Shown here one piece after another: positions 1-8,305 of a DNA stretch of 64,000 nt. This DNA is from Actinomycetota bacterium (GTDB lineage: Bacteria; Actinomycetota; Thermoleophilia; Solirubrobacterales; Solirubrobacteraceae): contig JAFDWH010000026.1 of NCBI GenBank assembly GCA_018268595.1, positions 186,001 to 250,000 of the forward strand, in the 5' to 3' direction. A model generated the notes under the pieces. The model had not been told where the DNA came from. It saw only the letters and a program-made list of their open reading frames with translations, and made no database searches. Within the stretch, counting starts at the first letter, position 1; each line of letters begins with the position of its first letter. The position numbers were made by a program, and so were the translations under genes.

Positions 1-586
1 TCTGCTCCATCAGCTCGACGGCGCTGAAGAGGTACGGGAACAACAGGCGGTTGACGACGAAGCCGGAGACGTCCGGCACCTCGACGGCGGTCTTGCCGAG
101 CGCCGCGCACAGCGCGCGGGCGCGCGCGCGAACGTCCTCGACCGCCTCCGGCGCGTACGCCAGCTCGACGAGCGCCATCTTCGGCACCGGGTTGAAGACG
201 TGCAGGCCGACGAAGCGGTCGGGACGCCCCGACGCCTGCGCCAGCCGCGCGACCGACAGCGACGAGGTCGTCGTCGCGACGACCGCGTCCTCGGCGGAGA
301 CGCGACCCAGCTCGGCCAGCACGCCGCCCTTGACGTCGTAGTCCTCGGCCGTCGCCTCGACCAAGAACGTCGCGGACGCCAGCTCGCCGAGGTCCGACAC
401 GACCGTCACCCGGTCGGCGATCGGCTCCTCGCTCAGCTTGCCGCACCACTTCGCGACGGCGCCCCGCGCCCGCTCCGCCGAGGCGTCGGAGCGCGCCCAC
501 AGCAGCACCTCGCCGTGCTGCGCCGCAGTCGCGGCCAAGCCGCATGCGATCGCGCCCGAGCCCGCGATTCCCAGCCGTTCCTCCAC
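1..586 (-). CDS. 3-hydroxyacyl-CoA / 3-hydroxybutyryl-CoA dehydrogenase, 3' end outside window
   Basis: NAD-dependent oxidation of 3-hydroxyacyl-CoA in the cytoplasm (beta-oxidation or butyrate/PHB metabolism). The visible 195 residues begin with a Rossmann nucleotide-binding turn (residues 9-16, G-S-G-A-I-A-C-G). They also contain the family's catalytic histidine motif HVFNPVP (129-135) and the start of the C-terminal helical domain (GFVVNRLLFPYL, about 174). The start is GTG at 586, preceded on the minus strand by an AAGGAG ribosome site. The remaining third lies beyond the left edge. Which chain length or pathway it serves cannot be told from this fragment. Confidence 0.85.
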   Translation of the reverse strand, partial: MEERLGIAGSGAIACGLAATAAQHGEVLLWARSDASAERARGAVAKWCGKLSEEPIADRVTVVSDLGELASATFLVEATAEDYDVKGGVLAELGRVSAEDAVVATTTSSLSVARLAQASGRPDRFVGLHVFNPVPKMALVELAYAPEAVEDVRARARALCAALGKTAVEVPDVSGFVVNRLLFPYLFSAVELMEQ

Positions 587-624
587 CGAAAGCTCCTTGA
601 TTCGACTCGTCAGTCGGGCGAACA

Positions 625-951
625 CTACGCGCCCCTCGGCGAAGGCAGCTCCACCACCGCACGCGCCGCGCGGCAGCCGCGCACGCGCCACGGCGGGACG
701 CCACGGTCGACCCGCACGACCTGCCCGGCGCCGTCGAGCCACAGCAGGTCGAGCGCGAAGCGCATCCCGCAGGTGTGGATCGAGCGCGTCCGCGGCAGCA
801 GCAGTGCGACGCCCGGCGGCAGCCCGCGCAGCCCGGCGAGCCCGAGCAGCCGCGCGCGCGGGCCGGCGGCGAGGCGGACGTCGTGGCCGTCCAGCTCCGC
901 GACGGCGACCGCGGCGCGGGGCAGCCGCCGCAGCCGGCGCGGCAGGATCAC
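625..951 (-). CDS. DUF192 family protein
   Basis: A 108-residue protein of the DUF192 family, small beta-rich proteins of unclear role. The family hallmark is present at residues 59-73 (HTCGMRFALDLLWLD), followed by VVRVDRGVPPWR and a conserved CR pair (93-94). Many DUF192 proteins are exported, but no signal peptide is evident here. The start is GTG at 951, overlapping the TGA of the upstream enolase-superfamily gene as GTGA, so the two are translationally coupled. Function unknown; family assignment is confident. Confidence 0.75.
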   Translation of the reverse strand: MILPRRLRRLPRAAVAVAELDGHDVRLAAGPRARLLGLAGLRGLPPGVALLLPRTRSIHTCGMRFALDLLWLDGAGQVVRVDRGVPPWRVRGCRAARAVVELPSPRGA

Positions 952-2015
952 TCGGCCCAGCGGAAGCCGGTCGCGGAGGGACGCGCCGCGAGCGGGCTGG
1001 CCGGCAGGCCGTCCGGCGGCTCGTTGAGGTTGTAGCCGCCGGGCGCGAGGTCGTTCGGCGTGCCGGGGTGGAACAGCGACGCGAGCAGCTGCGCCTGCCC
1101 GCGCCCCGGGCCGAGCTCGAACTGCCCGCCGCCGTAGGCGCCGATGCCGTGCTGGGCGCAGTAGTCGTAGCCGGCGCACAGGCGCTCCAGCCCGCCGAAG
1201 CGCGACGGCTTCACGTTCACCATCCGCGGCGCGAACGGCAGCGCCTCGATGTCGGCGATCGAGTGGATCGGCGCGTCCCACGTGATGCGGTCGCGATGGG
1301 GGCGCAGCGCCTCGTCGATGCCGTCCGCCGACAGGTCGGGATCCTCGAGCCACGCGTCTGGGAACGCCTCCGCGATGCGGCGGTAGAAGCCCGGCTCGGC
1401 GGGGTTGTCGACGACGGTCCCTCTGTAATGACCCTTGAAGTCGACCGAGTCGACGGCGCCGCTGGCGACGAGCGCCGCGATCGTCTGCTCGCTCCACGCG
1501 GGCGTCGGGTCGAGTTTGAAGCGCAGCGTCGGATAGCGCTCGATCAGCGCCAGCAGTGGCGCGACGTCGGCGACGCCGTCCTGCTCGGGCAGGCGGCGCG
1601 AGTTGACGAACGTCACCGGGCGCGGCTCGCGGCCGAGGACCGCGTGCAGCGGCTTGCCGGCCTGGCGCAACGCGAGGTCGAGCGCGGCGGAGTGGAAGGC
1701 CCAGCGGCGGTACAGGCGCGAGACCTCGCCGCGGACCGGCTCGACGGGGAACAGGTCGAGCGCGTCGATCCGCGCGCAGAAGTCACCGAGCGTGGTCTGC
1801 CCGGTGAGGTCGAGCACCGGCCCCGCCGCCTGCAGCGCGTCGTGGTCCTCCGCGTCGTAGACGACGTCCTCGCCGACGCCCTCCTCGCCGCCGCCGTGCA
1901 GGTGGATCACCGTCGTCTGCCGGCGGAAGCCGCTCGAGACGTCCATCACGAGCGGCTCGAGCGCGTACGACTCGACGACGAGCGGCAGGCCGGCGAGCAG
2001 GTCGTACGTCCCCAT
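948..2015 (-). CDS. Enolase-superfamily protein (mandelate racemase / muconate lactonizing type)
   Basis: A 355-residue TIM-barrel enzyme expected to abstract a proton alpha to a carboxylate with Mg2+ bound. Candidate metal and catalytic residues lie in the expected order: FKLD at 166-169, DFK at 192-194, ED at 224-225, D248 and K269 in NVKPSRFGG, with a terminal GGGQFELG at 295-302. The set resembles the MLE/MenC side of the superfamily, but the substrate cannot be deduced. A -10 box TAGGCT lies 9 bases before the ATG and there is no Shine-Dalgarno sequence, so the mRNA is probably leaderless. The DUF192 gene follows with a 4-base overlap. Confidence 0.75.
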   Translation of the reverse strand: MGTYDLLAGLPLVVESYALEPLVMDVSSGFRRQTTVIHLHGGGEEGVGEDVVYDAEDHDALQAAGPVLDLTGQTTLGDFCARIDALDLFPVEPVRGEVSRLYRRWAFHSAALDLALRQAGKPLHAVLGREPRPVTFVNSRRLPEQDGVADVAPLLALIERYPTLRFKLDPTPAWSEQTIAALVASGAVDSVDFKGHYRGTVVDNPAEPGFYRRIAEAFPDAWLEDPDLSADGIDEALRPHRDRITWDAPIHSIADIEALPFAPRMVNVKPSRFGGLERLCAGYDYCAQHGIGAYGGGQFELGPGRGQAQLLASLFHPGTPNDLAPGGYNLNEPPDGLPASPLAARPSATGFRWAE

Positions 2016-2024
2016 CGGTCGAGC

Positions 2025-2030
2025 AGCCTA
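2025..2030 (-). promoter_or_regulatory. -10 box for leaderless enolase-superfamily gene
   Basis: TAGGCT on the minus strand ends 9 bases before the ATG at 2015. No ribosome site lies between, which fits a transcript starting at or next to the start codon. Confidence 0.45.
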
Positions 2031-2264
2031 GCGCTCGGGCGCCTCGCCGCGTTCGAGCCGCGCGACGAGCTCCTCCAGACGCAGCTCCTCGAGGCCTCTG
2101 CCGACGGCCTCCAGCTCGCCCGCGCACCACTCGACGAGCCGCCGCCCCTCGGCGACCAGCTCGAGCGTCTCGCGCAGCCCGGCCTCACCCGAGTCGAGCC
2201 GCCGCACGATCTCCTCGATGCGCGCGCTGGCGGCTTCGTAGCTGGTCGGCTGCTCGCTGCTCAC
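2028..2264 (-). CDS. xseB: Exodeoxyribonuclease VII small subunit
   Basis: A 78-residue subunit that forms multiple helices around XseA in the exonuclease VII complex, which degrades single-stranded DNA from either end. The sequence shows the expected all-helical pattern: SYEAASARIEEIVRRLDSGE, then LRETLELVAEGRRLVEWC and an ELE..GRGLEEL segment. The start is GTG at 2264, sharing GTGA with the xseA stop, which is the usual coupled order. Length is typical for the family. Confidence 0.9.
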   Translation of the reverse strand: MSSEQPTSYEAASARIEEIVRRLDSGEAGLRETLELVAEGRRLVEWCAGELEAVGRGLEELRLEELVARLERGEAPER

Positions 2265-3574
2265 GACGCGGAATCCTCGACGTTCGCCCGGACGCGTCCG
2301 TCGTGGAAGCGCAGCGCGAGCGCGCCGGCGGAGCGGGCCTCGGCGGCCGACGTCACGAGCTCGCCGCCGTCCCCGCGTTCGACGAGGGCGTAGCCGCGCG
2401 CGAGCGTGCGCTCCGGGTCGTGCGCGGCGAGCGCGAGCAGCAGGCGCTCCAGCTCGCCGCGGCGCCGCGCGTGGTCGACGCGCGCCGCCTCCGTCTTGCG
2501 GCGCAGCACGAGCAGGCGCGTGGCACTCAGCTCGCGCTCGCGCGCGAGCCCGCGGCGCGCGCTGGCGCGCAGCTCGCGCAGCAGCTGGTGCAGCTGGCGG
2601 CGGTGGCGCGCGACGTGCTCGGCCGGCGCGCGCGCCAGCGCCGCGAGCGTGCGCGCACGCGTCACGACCGCGCGGCGGCCGTGCAGGTCCAGCCGGCGCG
2701 CCTCGCGCAGCAGCGTCGCGCGCGCCTCGCGCACGTCGAGCCGCACTGCCGCCTCGGCGGCGTGCGTCGGCGTCGAGCAGGAGACGGCGGCGACGTCGTC
2801 GATCAGCGTGCGGTCGCTGTGGTGCCCGACCGACGCGATCACCGGCACGCGCAGCAGCGCCACGGTGCGGCACAGCGTCTCGTCGCAGAACGCGAACAGG
2901 TCGGCGAGCGAGCCGCCGCCGCGCGCGACGACGATCGTCTCGACCGCCTCGATCGCCGCCAGCTCGCGCAGCGCCTGCGCGATCGCCGGCGCGGCGTGGC
3001 GGTCCTGCACCGGCGCGAAGCCCCACACGAGGCGGCCGCCCCAGCCGCGCCGCCGCAGCCCCGCGAGCACGTCGTCGCGCGCCTTGCCGCCCTCGCCCGT
3101 CACGACGCCGATCGTGCGCGGCAGCAGCGGCCGCTGGAGCCGCTTCTGCGGCTCCAGCAGACCCTCCGCGGCGAACTGGCGGCGCAGCCGCTCGACCTGC
3201 GCGAGCAGGTCGCCCTCGCCCGCGACACGCAGGTCGCTCGCGCGGAACGAGAACGAGGGGGAGGAGGTCGCGCTGCCGGCGTAGTAGTCGCAGCCGCCGG
3301 CGATCACGACCTGCGCACCGTCGGCCGGGTCGAGCCCGAGCCGGTCGAAGTCGCTGCGCCACATCGAGCACGGCAGCGCCCCGCGCGCGTCGCGCAGCTC
3401 GAACCACACGGACGCTCTGCTCATGCGCAGGTTCCACAGCTCGCCGAAGACCTGCACGTGCGCGAAGGCGCGCAGGCGCTCGCGCAGCCGCTCGGCGTAG
3501 GAGCCGACCGGGAAGGGGCCGGGGAGCGCGCTGCCGGGGATCCCCGCGGGCGTCGCTGGGCGCGTCTCGCTCAT
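2261..3574 (-). CDS. xseA: Exodeoxyribonuclease VII large subunit
   Basis: Catalytic subunit of exonuclease VII, 437 residues, close to the usual 400-460. An N-terminal OB fold for ssDNA binding (about 35-115, VFGELWNLRMSRASVWFEL) precedes the nuclease domain. That domain shows IGVVTGEGGKARDDV (155-169), ARGGGSLADLFAF near 247-259 and VIASVGHHSDRTLIDDVA. The C-terminal half is a long Arg/Ala-rich coiled coil that scaffolds XseB. A TACGCT -10 box ends 8 bases before the ATG with no Shine-Dalgarno sequence. xseB follows with a 4-base overlap. Confidence 0.95.
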   Translation of the reverse strand: MSETRPATPAGIPGSALPGPFPVGSYAERLRERLRAFAHVQVFGELWNLRMSRASVWFELRDARGALPCSMWRSDFDRLGLDPADGAQVVIAGGCDYYAGSATSSPSFSFRASDLRVAGEGDLLAQVERLRRQFAAEGLLEPQKRLQRPLLPRTIGVVTGEGGKARDDVLAGLRRRGWGGRLVWGFAPVQDRHAAPAIAQALRELAAIEAVETIVVARGGGSLADLFAFCDETLCRTVALLRVPVIASVGHHSDRTLIDDVAAVSCSTPTHAAEAAVRLDVREARATLLREARRLDLHGRRAVVTRARTLAALARAPAEHVARHRRQLHQLLRELRASARRGLARERELSATRLLVLRRKTEAARVDHARRRGELERLLLALAAHDPERTLARGYALVERGDGGELVTSAAEARSAGALALRFHDGRVRANVEDSAS

Positions 3575-3582
3575 GTCCGCCG

Positions 3583-3588
3583 AGCGTA
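3583..3588 (-). promoter_or_regulatory. -10 box for leaderless xseA
   Basis: TACGCT on the minus strand lies 8 bases before the xseA ATG. No Shine-Dalgarno sequence is visible in the gap, so a leaderless xseA-xseB transcript is likely. Confidence 0.45.
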
Positions 3589-3607
3589 GCCGCCGGCGGC
3601 GACGGCG

Positions 3608-3883
3608 CTAGGTTGCGTCGTCGGCGACGCTCGCGAGCGTCGCCATGTCCGCGTCGCCGCCGCGTACCTCGCCGGCGCGCGCGAGGCCGTTCAGCCGCGC
3701 GATCTCGCGCTCGCCCTCGAGGCGCGCGGGATGGTCGGCTGGCAGGTCGCGGATCAGGCGCCGGATGCGCTCGCGCAGCTGCAGCGCGAAGTGCGGGGTG
3801 GAGGCGCCCATCAGCTGGCGCACGTCCTCGACCGTGACGGCGTGGGCGGGGCTGATGCGGTCGGGATGCTCGGCTTGGCTCAT
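3608..3883 (-). CDS. Small acidic/helical protein of unknown function
   Basis: A 91-residue protein with no family recognised. It is charged and helical (VTVEDVRQLMGASTPHFALQ, then a run of RERIRRLIRDLP), has no membrane segment or signal peptide and ends in an Ala/Asp-rich tail. Its ATG overlaps the TGA of the upstream lipoprotein gene as ATGA, so it should be co-translated with it and probably acts with it. Translation in this frame keeps the GC3-rich codon pattern of its neighbours, which supports a real gene. Confidence 0.65.
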   Translation of the reverse strand: MSQAEHPDRISPAHAVTVEDVRQLMGASTPHFALQLRERIRRLIRDLPADHPARLEGEREIARLNGLARAGEVRGGDADMATLASVADDAT

Positions 3884-5058
3884 CTGGCGGTCGTGTCGTT
3901 CTGGATCGGGGCGATCTCGAGCAGGCTGTCGATGCGCGACTGCACCGGGAGCGAGATCGCGGACTCGTCGCCGATCAGCCAGGCGCGATTGTAGACGCCG
4001 CGGGCCGGGTCGCGCGTGTAGCCCGGCTGGATGTCGAGCAGGTACTGGCCGACCGGCAGCGGCAGCGTTGCGGCGTCGTCCACCAGCAGCAGCGGCCCGT
4101 AGGTGCCGCTCGCCGACAGCGGGGCGGCCGCGGCCGCGTCGAGCGTGCGCCCGGCGTTGGCGAGCACGAGCCCGTGGCCGGGGTCGTCGACGCCCCAGCC
4201 GTAGAGCCCGTCGCGGTAGCGCGCGAAGGCGATCGCGGAGCGGACCGGGTCGGGCGCCGAGATGCGCGTCACCGGGCCGATCGCTCTCAGCGCGCGCTCG
4301 ACGCCGGTCCCCACGACGCTCGGGGGCGCGAGCAGGTAGACGCGCGGCCTGCGGTGCGCTTGCAGCGCGGCGAAGGTGGCGCCGGGGATCGTTGCTCTGT
4401 GCACGAACAGCAGCGGGTTGCCGGTCTTCGCGGCCCAGCCGGCGGCGGGCATCGCCCACGCCGGGTCGTCCGCGGAAGCGACGACGACGGCGCGGCTCGG
4501 CCGGCCGACCGCCGCGCTCTGGAGACGGTCGATCGCCGCCGCGAGCGCGATCGGGTCCGCGCCTGCGACCGTCGTCGAGCGGTAGCCGCCGGGCGCCGGC
4601 GCGTCGCCGATCCGCACGACCTGCGCGCCGCCGAGCTCGGACGCGCCGCTCGGCGCGAGCGTCGCGAGCGCGTCGGCGCTCGCGGCCGGCAGGTTCGAGC
4701 CGTCTGACAGCAGCAGCGGCGCGCGCAGCGGGTCGCTCATCAGGACCGAGGCCGCCAGCGCCGCCTGCCACGACCGCTGGTCGGCTAGCACGACGGCGCG
4801 CGGCCGGGCGGCGGTCCCGGCGTCGCCCGGGTAGACCGCCCGCGCGACCGCCGCGGCGTCCGCGATCGCGTCGGCGCCGCCGACGCGCGTCGTGTTCTTC
4901 GTCGCGAAGGCGGGGAAGCCGAGCTGCTGCGGTGCGTCGGACTCGTTCCCGGCGCGCCCGATCTGCGGGCTGTCGAGCCGCTGCGGCGTGCCGCCGCAGC
5001 CGGCCGCGAGCGCGGTCAGCGCCAGCAGGATCGCGCCGAGGGCGAGGCCGCGCCGCAT
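3880..5058 (-). CDS. Putative lipoprotein with cell-wall-binding-repeat-2-like domain
   Basis: 392 residues. A signal peptide with lipobox (LTALAAGC, cysteine at 21) predicts lipid attachment outside the membrane. The body resembles cell wall binding repeat 2 proteins: TTRVGGADAIADAAAVARAVY near 56-76, then repeated alternations of short beta strands and Ala-rich helices such as AVVLADQRSWQAALAASVL and APLLLSDGSNLPAAS. The gene lies 4 bases after the DUF3352 lipoprotein stop and overlaps the 91-residue gene, forming a three-gene envelope operon. The repeat assignment is by sequence pattern only. Confidence 0.6.
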   Translation of the reverse strand: MRRGLALGAILLALTALAAGCGGTPQRLDSPQIGRAGNESDAPQQLGFPAFATKNTTRVGGADAIADAAAVARAVYPGDAGTAARPRAVVLADQRSWQAALAASVLMSDPLRAPLLLSDGSNLPAASADALATLAPSGASELGGAQVVRIGDAPAPGGYRSTTVAGADPIALAAAIDRLQSAAVGRPSRAVVVASADDPAWAMPAAGWAAKTGNPLLFVHRATIPGATFAALQAHRRPRVYLLAPPSVVGTGVERALRAIGPVTRISAPDPVRSAIAFARYRDGLYGWGVDDPGHGLVLANAGRTLDAAAAAPLSASGTYGPLLLVDDAATLPLPVGQYLLDIQPGYTRDPARGVYNRAWLIGDESAISLPVQSRIDSLLEIAPIQNDTTAR

Positions 5059-5062
5059 TCGC

Positions 5063-6589
5063 TCAGCGCAGGGCCGCGACGATCCGCACGGACATGCGGT
5101 CGCCGTCGCGCTTCGTGCCGATCGCGAGCGAGCGGTACGCGTCCACGTACGGCAGCACGGACGAGAGGTCGGCGAGCTGGAGCTGGTCGATCGACCGCAG
5201 CAGCGCGGCCAGCGGCGGGACGACCAGCACGAACGACGGCGTGTAGCCCGGCCCGAGCGTGGCGATCGCCGCTCTGCCGGCGCTGCTCTCGTCGAGGCGC
5301 TGCTGCGGGGCCAGCAGGTCCTGCGCCGAGGAGGCCGCGTAGCCGGCCGCGAGCCTGTCGCCCTTGGCCAGCACGACGAGCGGCTGCGGCGCCTGCGGGA
5401 GCTGCAGCTCGAAGCCGCGCGCTCCGCCCGCGGCGACGGGGTGCGGCGCGACGTGCAGCCCGGTGGCCGCGAGCGCCTCGACGCGCGTCAGCAGCAGTTG
5501 TGCCGCGGCGGGGTTGGTGAGCTGGAGCAGCACGCCGCCGCCGATGTCGAGCAGCGACTCGCCGCGCACGAACATGCCGAGCCCGCCGAGCGGGTCGAGC
5601 AGGTCGCGGTCGAGGTCGAGCCCGAGTCGCGCGCGCACCTGCGCGGCGGCGCGTGCGTGCACGCCGGCGGCGTCGAGCGCTCCGCGCACGAGCGGCCCGA
5701 GCGGCGGGGTCGCGAGCGCGAGCCAGGCGTCGCCCGGGAGCTGGCTGACGCGCACCTCGGCGCGGGAGCCCTTTCGCGCGCCGGGATGCAGCGCGCCGCC
5801 GGCCTCGATCGCGATCTCGTCCCCGTTCGCGGTGAGGCTGCCGACCACGGGACCCGTGCCGAGCCGCGCGAGCGCTCTGCGCGAGGAGGCGCTCGCGGAC
5901 GTGGCGAGCGCCTGCGGGTCGGCGTAGCCGAACGCGAGCGCGTCGTCTGGGACGGCGTGGGTCGCGGCGGCGAAGCGCCGGTCGCCGGCGAGGCCGTTGC
6001 CGTGCGACGCGTCGATCGCGGCTCTCAGGCCGGCGAGCGTGCCGCCGACGTAGAAGTCGCCGACCGCCGCACCGTAGGTCGTCGGGTCGCTGTCGTCGCG
6101 GTCGTAGGTCACCCCGCGATAGCTGCCGGCGCGGTGCTGCCCTCTGCGCAGGCGCGGGAGCGCGGCGTCGAACGCGGAGCGGTCGCCGATCGCCATCAGC
6201 ACGGCCCACTGCGGACCATGCGCGCCGGCGGCCGGCGCCAGCAGGAACGCGCCGACGCGCGGGCCCAGCCACGGCTCGACGTCGCGCGAGAAGCGGATCC
6301 CGTCGGTCCTGTCCTTGTCGAACAGCCGGCGCAGCTCGGCGCCGGGGTCCTGGACGCGCAGGACTTTGCGCGCGGCCGCCACCGCGCCGTCCTTCGCCGC
6401 GCCGCTCGGTCGCACGGTCACCTGCCCATAGAGGGCCGCGCCCGCGGGCGCGAGCGTGGCGGGGTCCGGATCGGCGCGGCCCGACCTCGAGGCCGCGCCG
6501 CCGCAGCTCGTGAGGGCGAGCAGCACGGCCGCGAGCAGCGCGAGCAGCACGACGGCGCGCATGCCGTGGGGGACGCGGCGGGCGGGCAT
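5063..6589 (-). CDS. DUF3352-type lipoprotein
   Basis: About 508 residues with a twin-Arg n-region, hydrophobic stretch and lipobox LTSC (cysteine near residue 29), so an extracytoplasmic lipoprotein. The body fits the DUF3352 family, with VRPSGAAKDGAVAAARKVL and DVEPWLGPRVGAFLLAP near the start and long Ala/Leu-rich helices and strands after. The start at 6589 is preferred over an internal ATG at 6562 because a TAGCAT -10 box sits 8 bases upstream. Divergent from the riboswitch-controlled NlpC/P60 gene. Function unknown. Confidence 0.65.
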   Translation of the reverse strand: MPARRVPHGMRAVVLLALLAAVLLALTSCGGAASRSGRADPDPATLAPAGAALYGQVTVRPSGAAKDGAVAAARKVLRVQDPGAELRRLFDKDRTDGIRFSRDVEPWLGPRVGAFLLAPAAGAHGPQWAVLMAIGDRSAFDAALPRLRRGQHRAGSYRGVTYDRDDSDPTTYGAAVGDFYVGGTLAGLRAAIDASHGNGLAGDRRFAAATHAVPDDALAFGYADPQALATSASASSRRALARLGTGPVVGSLTANGDEIAIEAGGALHPGARKGSRAEVRVSQLPGDAWLALATPPLGPLVRGALDAAGVHARAAAQVRARLGLDLDRDLLDPLGGLGMFVRGESLLDIGGGVLLQLTNPAAAQLLLTRVEALAATGLHVAPHPVAAGGARGFELQLPQAPQPLVVLAKGDRLAAGYAASSAQDLLAPQQRLDESSAGRAAIATLGPGYTPSFVLVVPPLAALLRSIDQLQLADLSSVLPYVDAYRSLAIGTKRDGDRMSVRIVAALR

Positions 6590-6597
6590 CCGCCGAA

Positions 6598-6603
6598 ATG
6601 CTA
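6598..6603 (-). promoter_or_regulatory. -10 box for leaderless DUF3352 lipoprotein operon
   Basis: TAGCAT on the minus strand ends 8 bases before the ATG at 6589, which supports that start and a leaderless mRNA. Confidence 0.4.
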
Positions 6604-6641
6604 CGCACCGTGCGGGGTCTTCGGGCCGCCAGGGGGGCGGC

Positions 6642-6672
6642 TTGACATATCCGCCGACGCGTTGGCTAGTAT
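6642..6672 (+). promoter_or_regulatory. Sigma-A type promoter driving c-di-AMP riboswitch 1
   Basis: A consensus -35 TTGACA at 6642-6647 and a -10 TAGTAT at 6667-6672 are separated by 19 bases, slightly long. Transcription would begin near 6679, exactly where the riboswitch aptamer starts. Confidence 0.65.
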
Positions 6673-6678
6673 GCCGCG

Positions 6679-6806
6679 CCAACGCCGAATCCATGGCCCG
6701 AAGCCGTGGACCGGGGGACCCACAAGTCCCTGGGGCTAATCCCGCGGTGCATCCGCGAGAGGCGCCGGCTCTTTCCGCGCCAGCCCGTCAGCTAACCCCG
6801 GAGGCC
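6679..6806 (+). promoter_or_regulatory. ydaO/yuaA-type cyclic di-AMP riboswitch 1
   Basis: The leader of the NlpC/P60 gene carries the conserved blocks of the ydaO aptamer in order: GCCGAATCC, then GGGGGACCCAC at 6713-6723, GGGGCTAAT near 6732-6740 and AGCCCGTCAGCTAACCCC at 6782-6799. The last block is identical over 18 bases to the second riboswitch at 11.8 kb. In this class c-di-AMP binding usually turns the downstream gene off, and actinobacterial members commonly control cell-wall hydrolases, which fits here. Only about 6 bases separate the aptamer from the AGAGGAAG ribosome site and no separate terminator hairpin is obvious. Boundaries are approximate. Confidence 0.9.
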
Positions 6807-6823
6807 GACGAAAGAGGAAGCTG

Positions 6824-7444
6824 TTGCGCGCACGGACCCTGGTTGCGCTGGGTCTCACGACGTTCGGCCTTGCCTGCGCCCCTGCGATCTCCGCGGCGGC
6901 GACCGGCGGCGCCGGCATGCCGAGCGCCCCGGCGCCGGCGAAGACGTCCGGCACGACGCCCCCCGCGACGGCGAAGGACCAGGCCGGCGGTGCGGCGTAC
7001 GGCTCGATCCCGGCGATCCTCCACCCGACGGTCCCCGGCGACGTCGGCGTGATCAGAGACGGCATCGCGTACGCCCCCGCGAACGCGCCGCTGGCCGTGC
7101 AGCAGGCGATCTGGGCCGCCAACAAGCTGCGCCACAAGCCCTATATCTACGGCGGCGGTCACCAGAGCTTCCGCTCGCGCGGCTACGACTGCTCCGGCAC
7201 CGTCTCGTTCGCGCTGCACGCGGCGGGGCTGCTCCAGTCCCCGCTCGACTCCGGCAGCTTCATGCGCTGGGGCGATCGCGGCAGAGGCCAGTGGATCACC
7301 GTCTACACGAACCCCGGCCACGCCTGGGCGATCATCGCCGGCATGCGGCTCGACACGAGCGGCCCCGGCGAGTCCGGTCCGCGCTGGCGCACCGAGAGAC
7401 GCTCCGCGCGCGGCTTCCGCGTCCGCCATCCGGACGGCTTCTAG
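6824..7444 (+). CDS. Secreted NlpC/P60-like peptidoglycan hydrolase, c-di-AMP controlled
   Basis: 206 residues with an N-terminal signal sequence (about 1-26) and a low-complexity Ala/Pro/Thr linker. The C-terminal domain (about 90-200) carries YDCSGTVSFALHAAG (catalytic Cys123) and GHAWAIIAG (His166), as in NlpC/P60 endopeptidases that cut peptidoglycan stem peptides. The start is TTG at 6824 with AGAGGAAG 3 bases upstream; no better start exists between the riboswitch and the signal peptide. A hairpin at 7456-7474 ends the transcript. Riboswitch control implies lower expression when c-di-AMP is high. Confidence 0.8.
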   Translation: MRARTLVALGLTTFGLACAPAISAAATGGAGMPSAPAPAKTSGTTPPATAKDQAGGAAYGSIPAILHPTVPGDVGVIRDGIAYAPANAPLAVQQAIWAANKLRHKPYIYGGGHQSFRSRGYDCSGTVSFALHAAGLLQSPLDSGSFMRWGDRGRGQWITVYTNPGHAWAIIAGMRLDTSGPGESGPRWRTERRSARGFRVRHPDGF

Positions 7445-7455
7445 TCACGGGCCAC

Positions 7456-7474
7456 GCGCCGGGTCGCCCGGCGC
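7456..7474 (+). terminator. Hairpin terminator after NlpC/P60 gene
   Basis: GCGCCGGG and CCCGGCGC pair as a perfect 8-bp stem around TCG, 12 bases after the stop. No U tract follows, as is common in such GC-rich genomes. A TAGGCT -10 box at 7483-7488, just downstream, probably starts the pspA transcript. Confidence 0.5.
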
Positions 7475-7528
7475 GCGCTCGGTAGGCTTGACCGACCTGC
7501 CCCTCGAAGCTGCCCCAAGGAGGATCCG

Positions 7529-8305
7529 ATGGCCGGGTTGACCGGGCGTTTCTCCACCGTCGTGAAGGCGAAGATCTCGAAGCTGCTCGACCGCGCCGAG
7601 GACCCGTCCGAGACGCTGGAGTACAGCTACCAGAAGCAGATGGAGCTGCTGCAGAACGTCAAGAAGGGGCTCGCGGACGTCGTCACCGCGAAGAAGCGCC
7701 TTCAGCTCCAGTCGCAGAAGCTCGAGCAGCAGGTCGTCAAGCTCGACACGCAGGCGCGCCAGGCGCTCGCCGCCGGCAACGAGGACCTCGCCCGCACCGC
7801 GCTGGAGCGCAAGAACGCGGTCCAGAGCGAGCTGCAGGGCCTCGACGCGCAGGTCGCCGAGCTGGAGGGCCAGCAGCAGTCGATGACCGACAACCAGGCC
7901 AAGCTGCAGGCCAAGATCGAGGCCTTCCGCAGCAAGAAGGAGGTCATCAAGGCGCAGTACTCGGCGGCCGAGGCGCAGGTGCGCATCTCCGAGGCCGCCA
8001 CGGGCGTCGGCGAGGAGATGGCCGACGTCGGCCTCGCGATGCAGCGCGCGCTCGACAAGACCGAGAACATGCGCGCCCGCGCGCAGGCGGTCGACGAGCT
8101 CGAGCAGGCCGGCGCGTTCGAGGACCTGACGCAGCTCGGCGGCGGCGAGGACGACATCGACCGCCAGCTCAGACAGCTCAGCAGCGGCACGCAGGTCGAC
8201 GCCGAGCTGGAGAAGATGAAGGCCGAGCTGGGCGCCGGCGGCGGCAGCGCCGGCCAGCTCGGCGGCGGCGAGCAGCCCGCCTCCGGCGAAGGGCAGTCGG
8301 CATGA
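7529..8305 (+). CDS. pspA: PspA/IM30 (ESCRT-III-like) membrane stress protein
   Basis: 258 residues, almost entirely coiled coil (about 15-225), as in PspA/Vipp1 proteins that polymerise on stressed membranes and preserve the proton gradient. The N-terminus MAGLTGRFSTVVKAKISKLL and the following DRAEDPSETLEYSYQKQ match the helix 0/1 region of the family. The tail (about 226-258) is Gly/Ser-rich. A strong AAGGAGG precedes the ATG. It overlaps pspAA as ATGA, and pspAB and htpX lie in the next 2.5 kb, the actinobacterial partner set for PspA. Confidence 0.95.
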   Translation: MAGLTGRFSTVVKAKISKLLDRAEDPSETLEYSYQKQMELLQNVKKGLADVVTAKKRLQLQSQKLEQQVVKLDTQARQALAAGNEDLARTALERKNAVQSELQGLDAQVAELEGQQQSMTDNQAKLQAKIEAFRSKKEVIKAQYSAAEAQVRISEAATGVGEEMADVGLAMQRALDKTENMRARAQAVDELEQAGAFEDLTQLGGGEDDIDRQLRQLSSGTQVDAELEKMKAELGAGGGSAGQLGGGEQPASGEGQSA

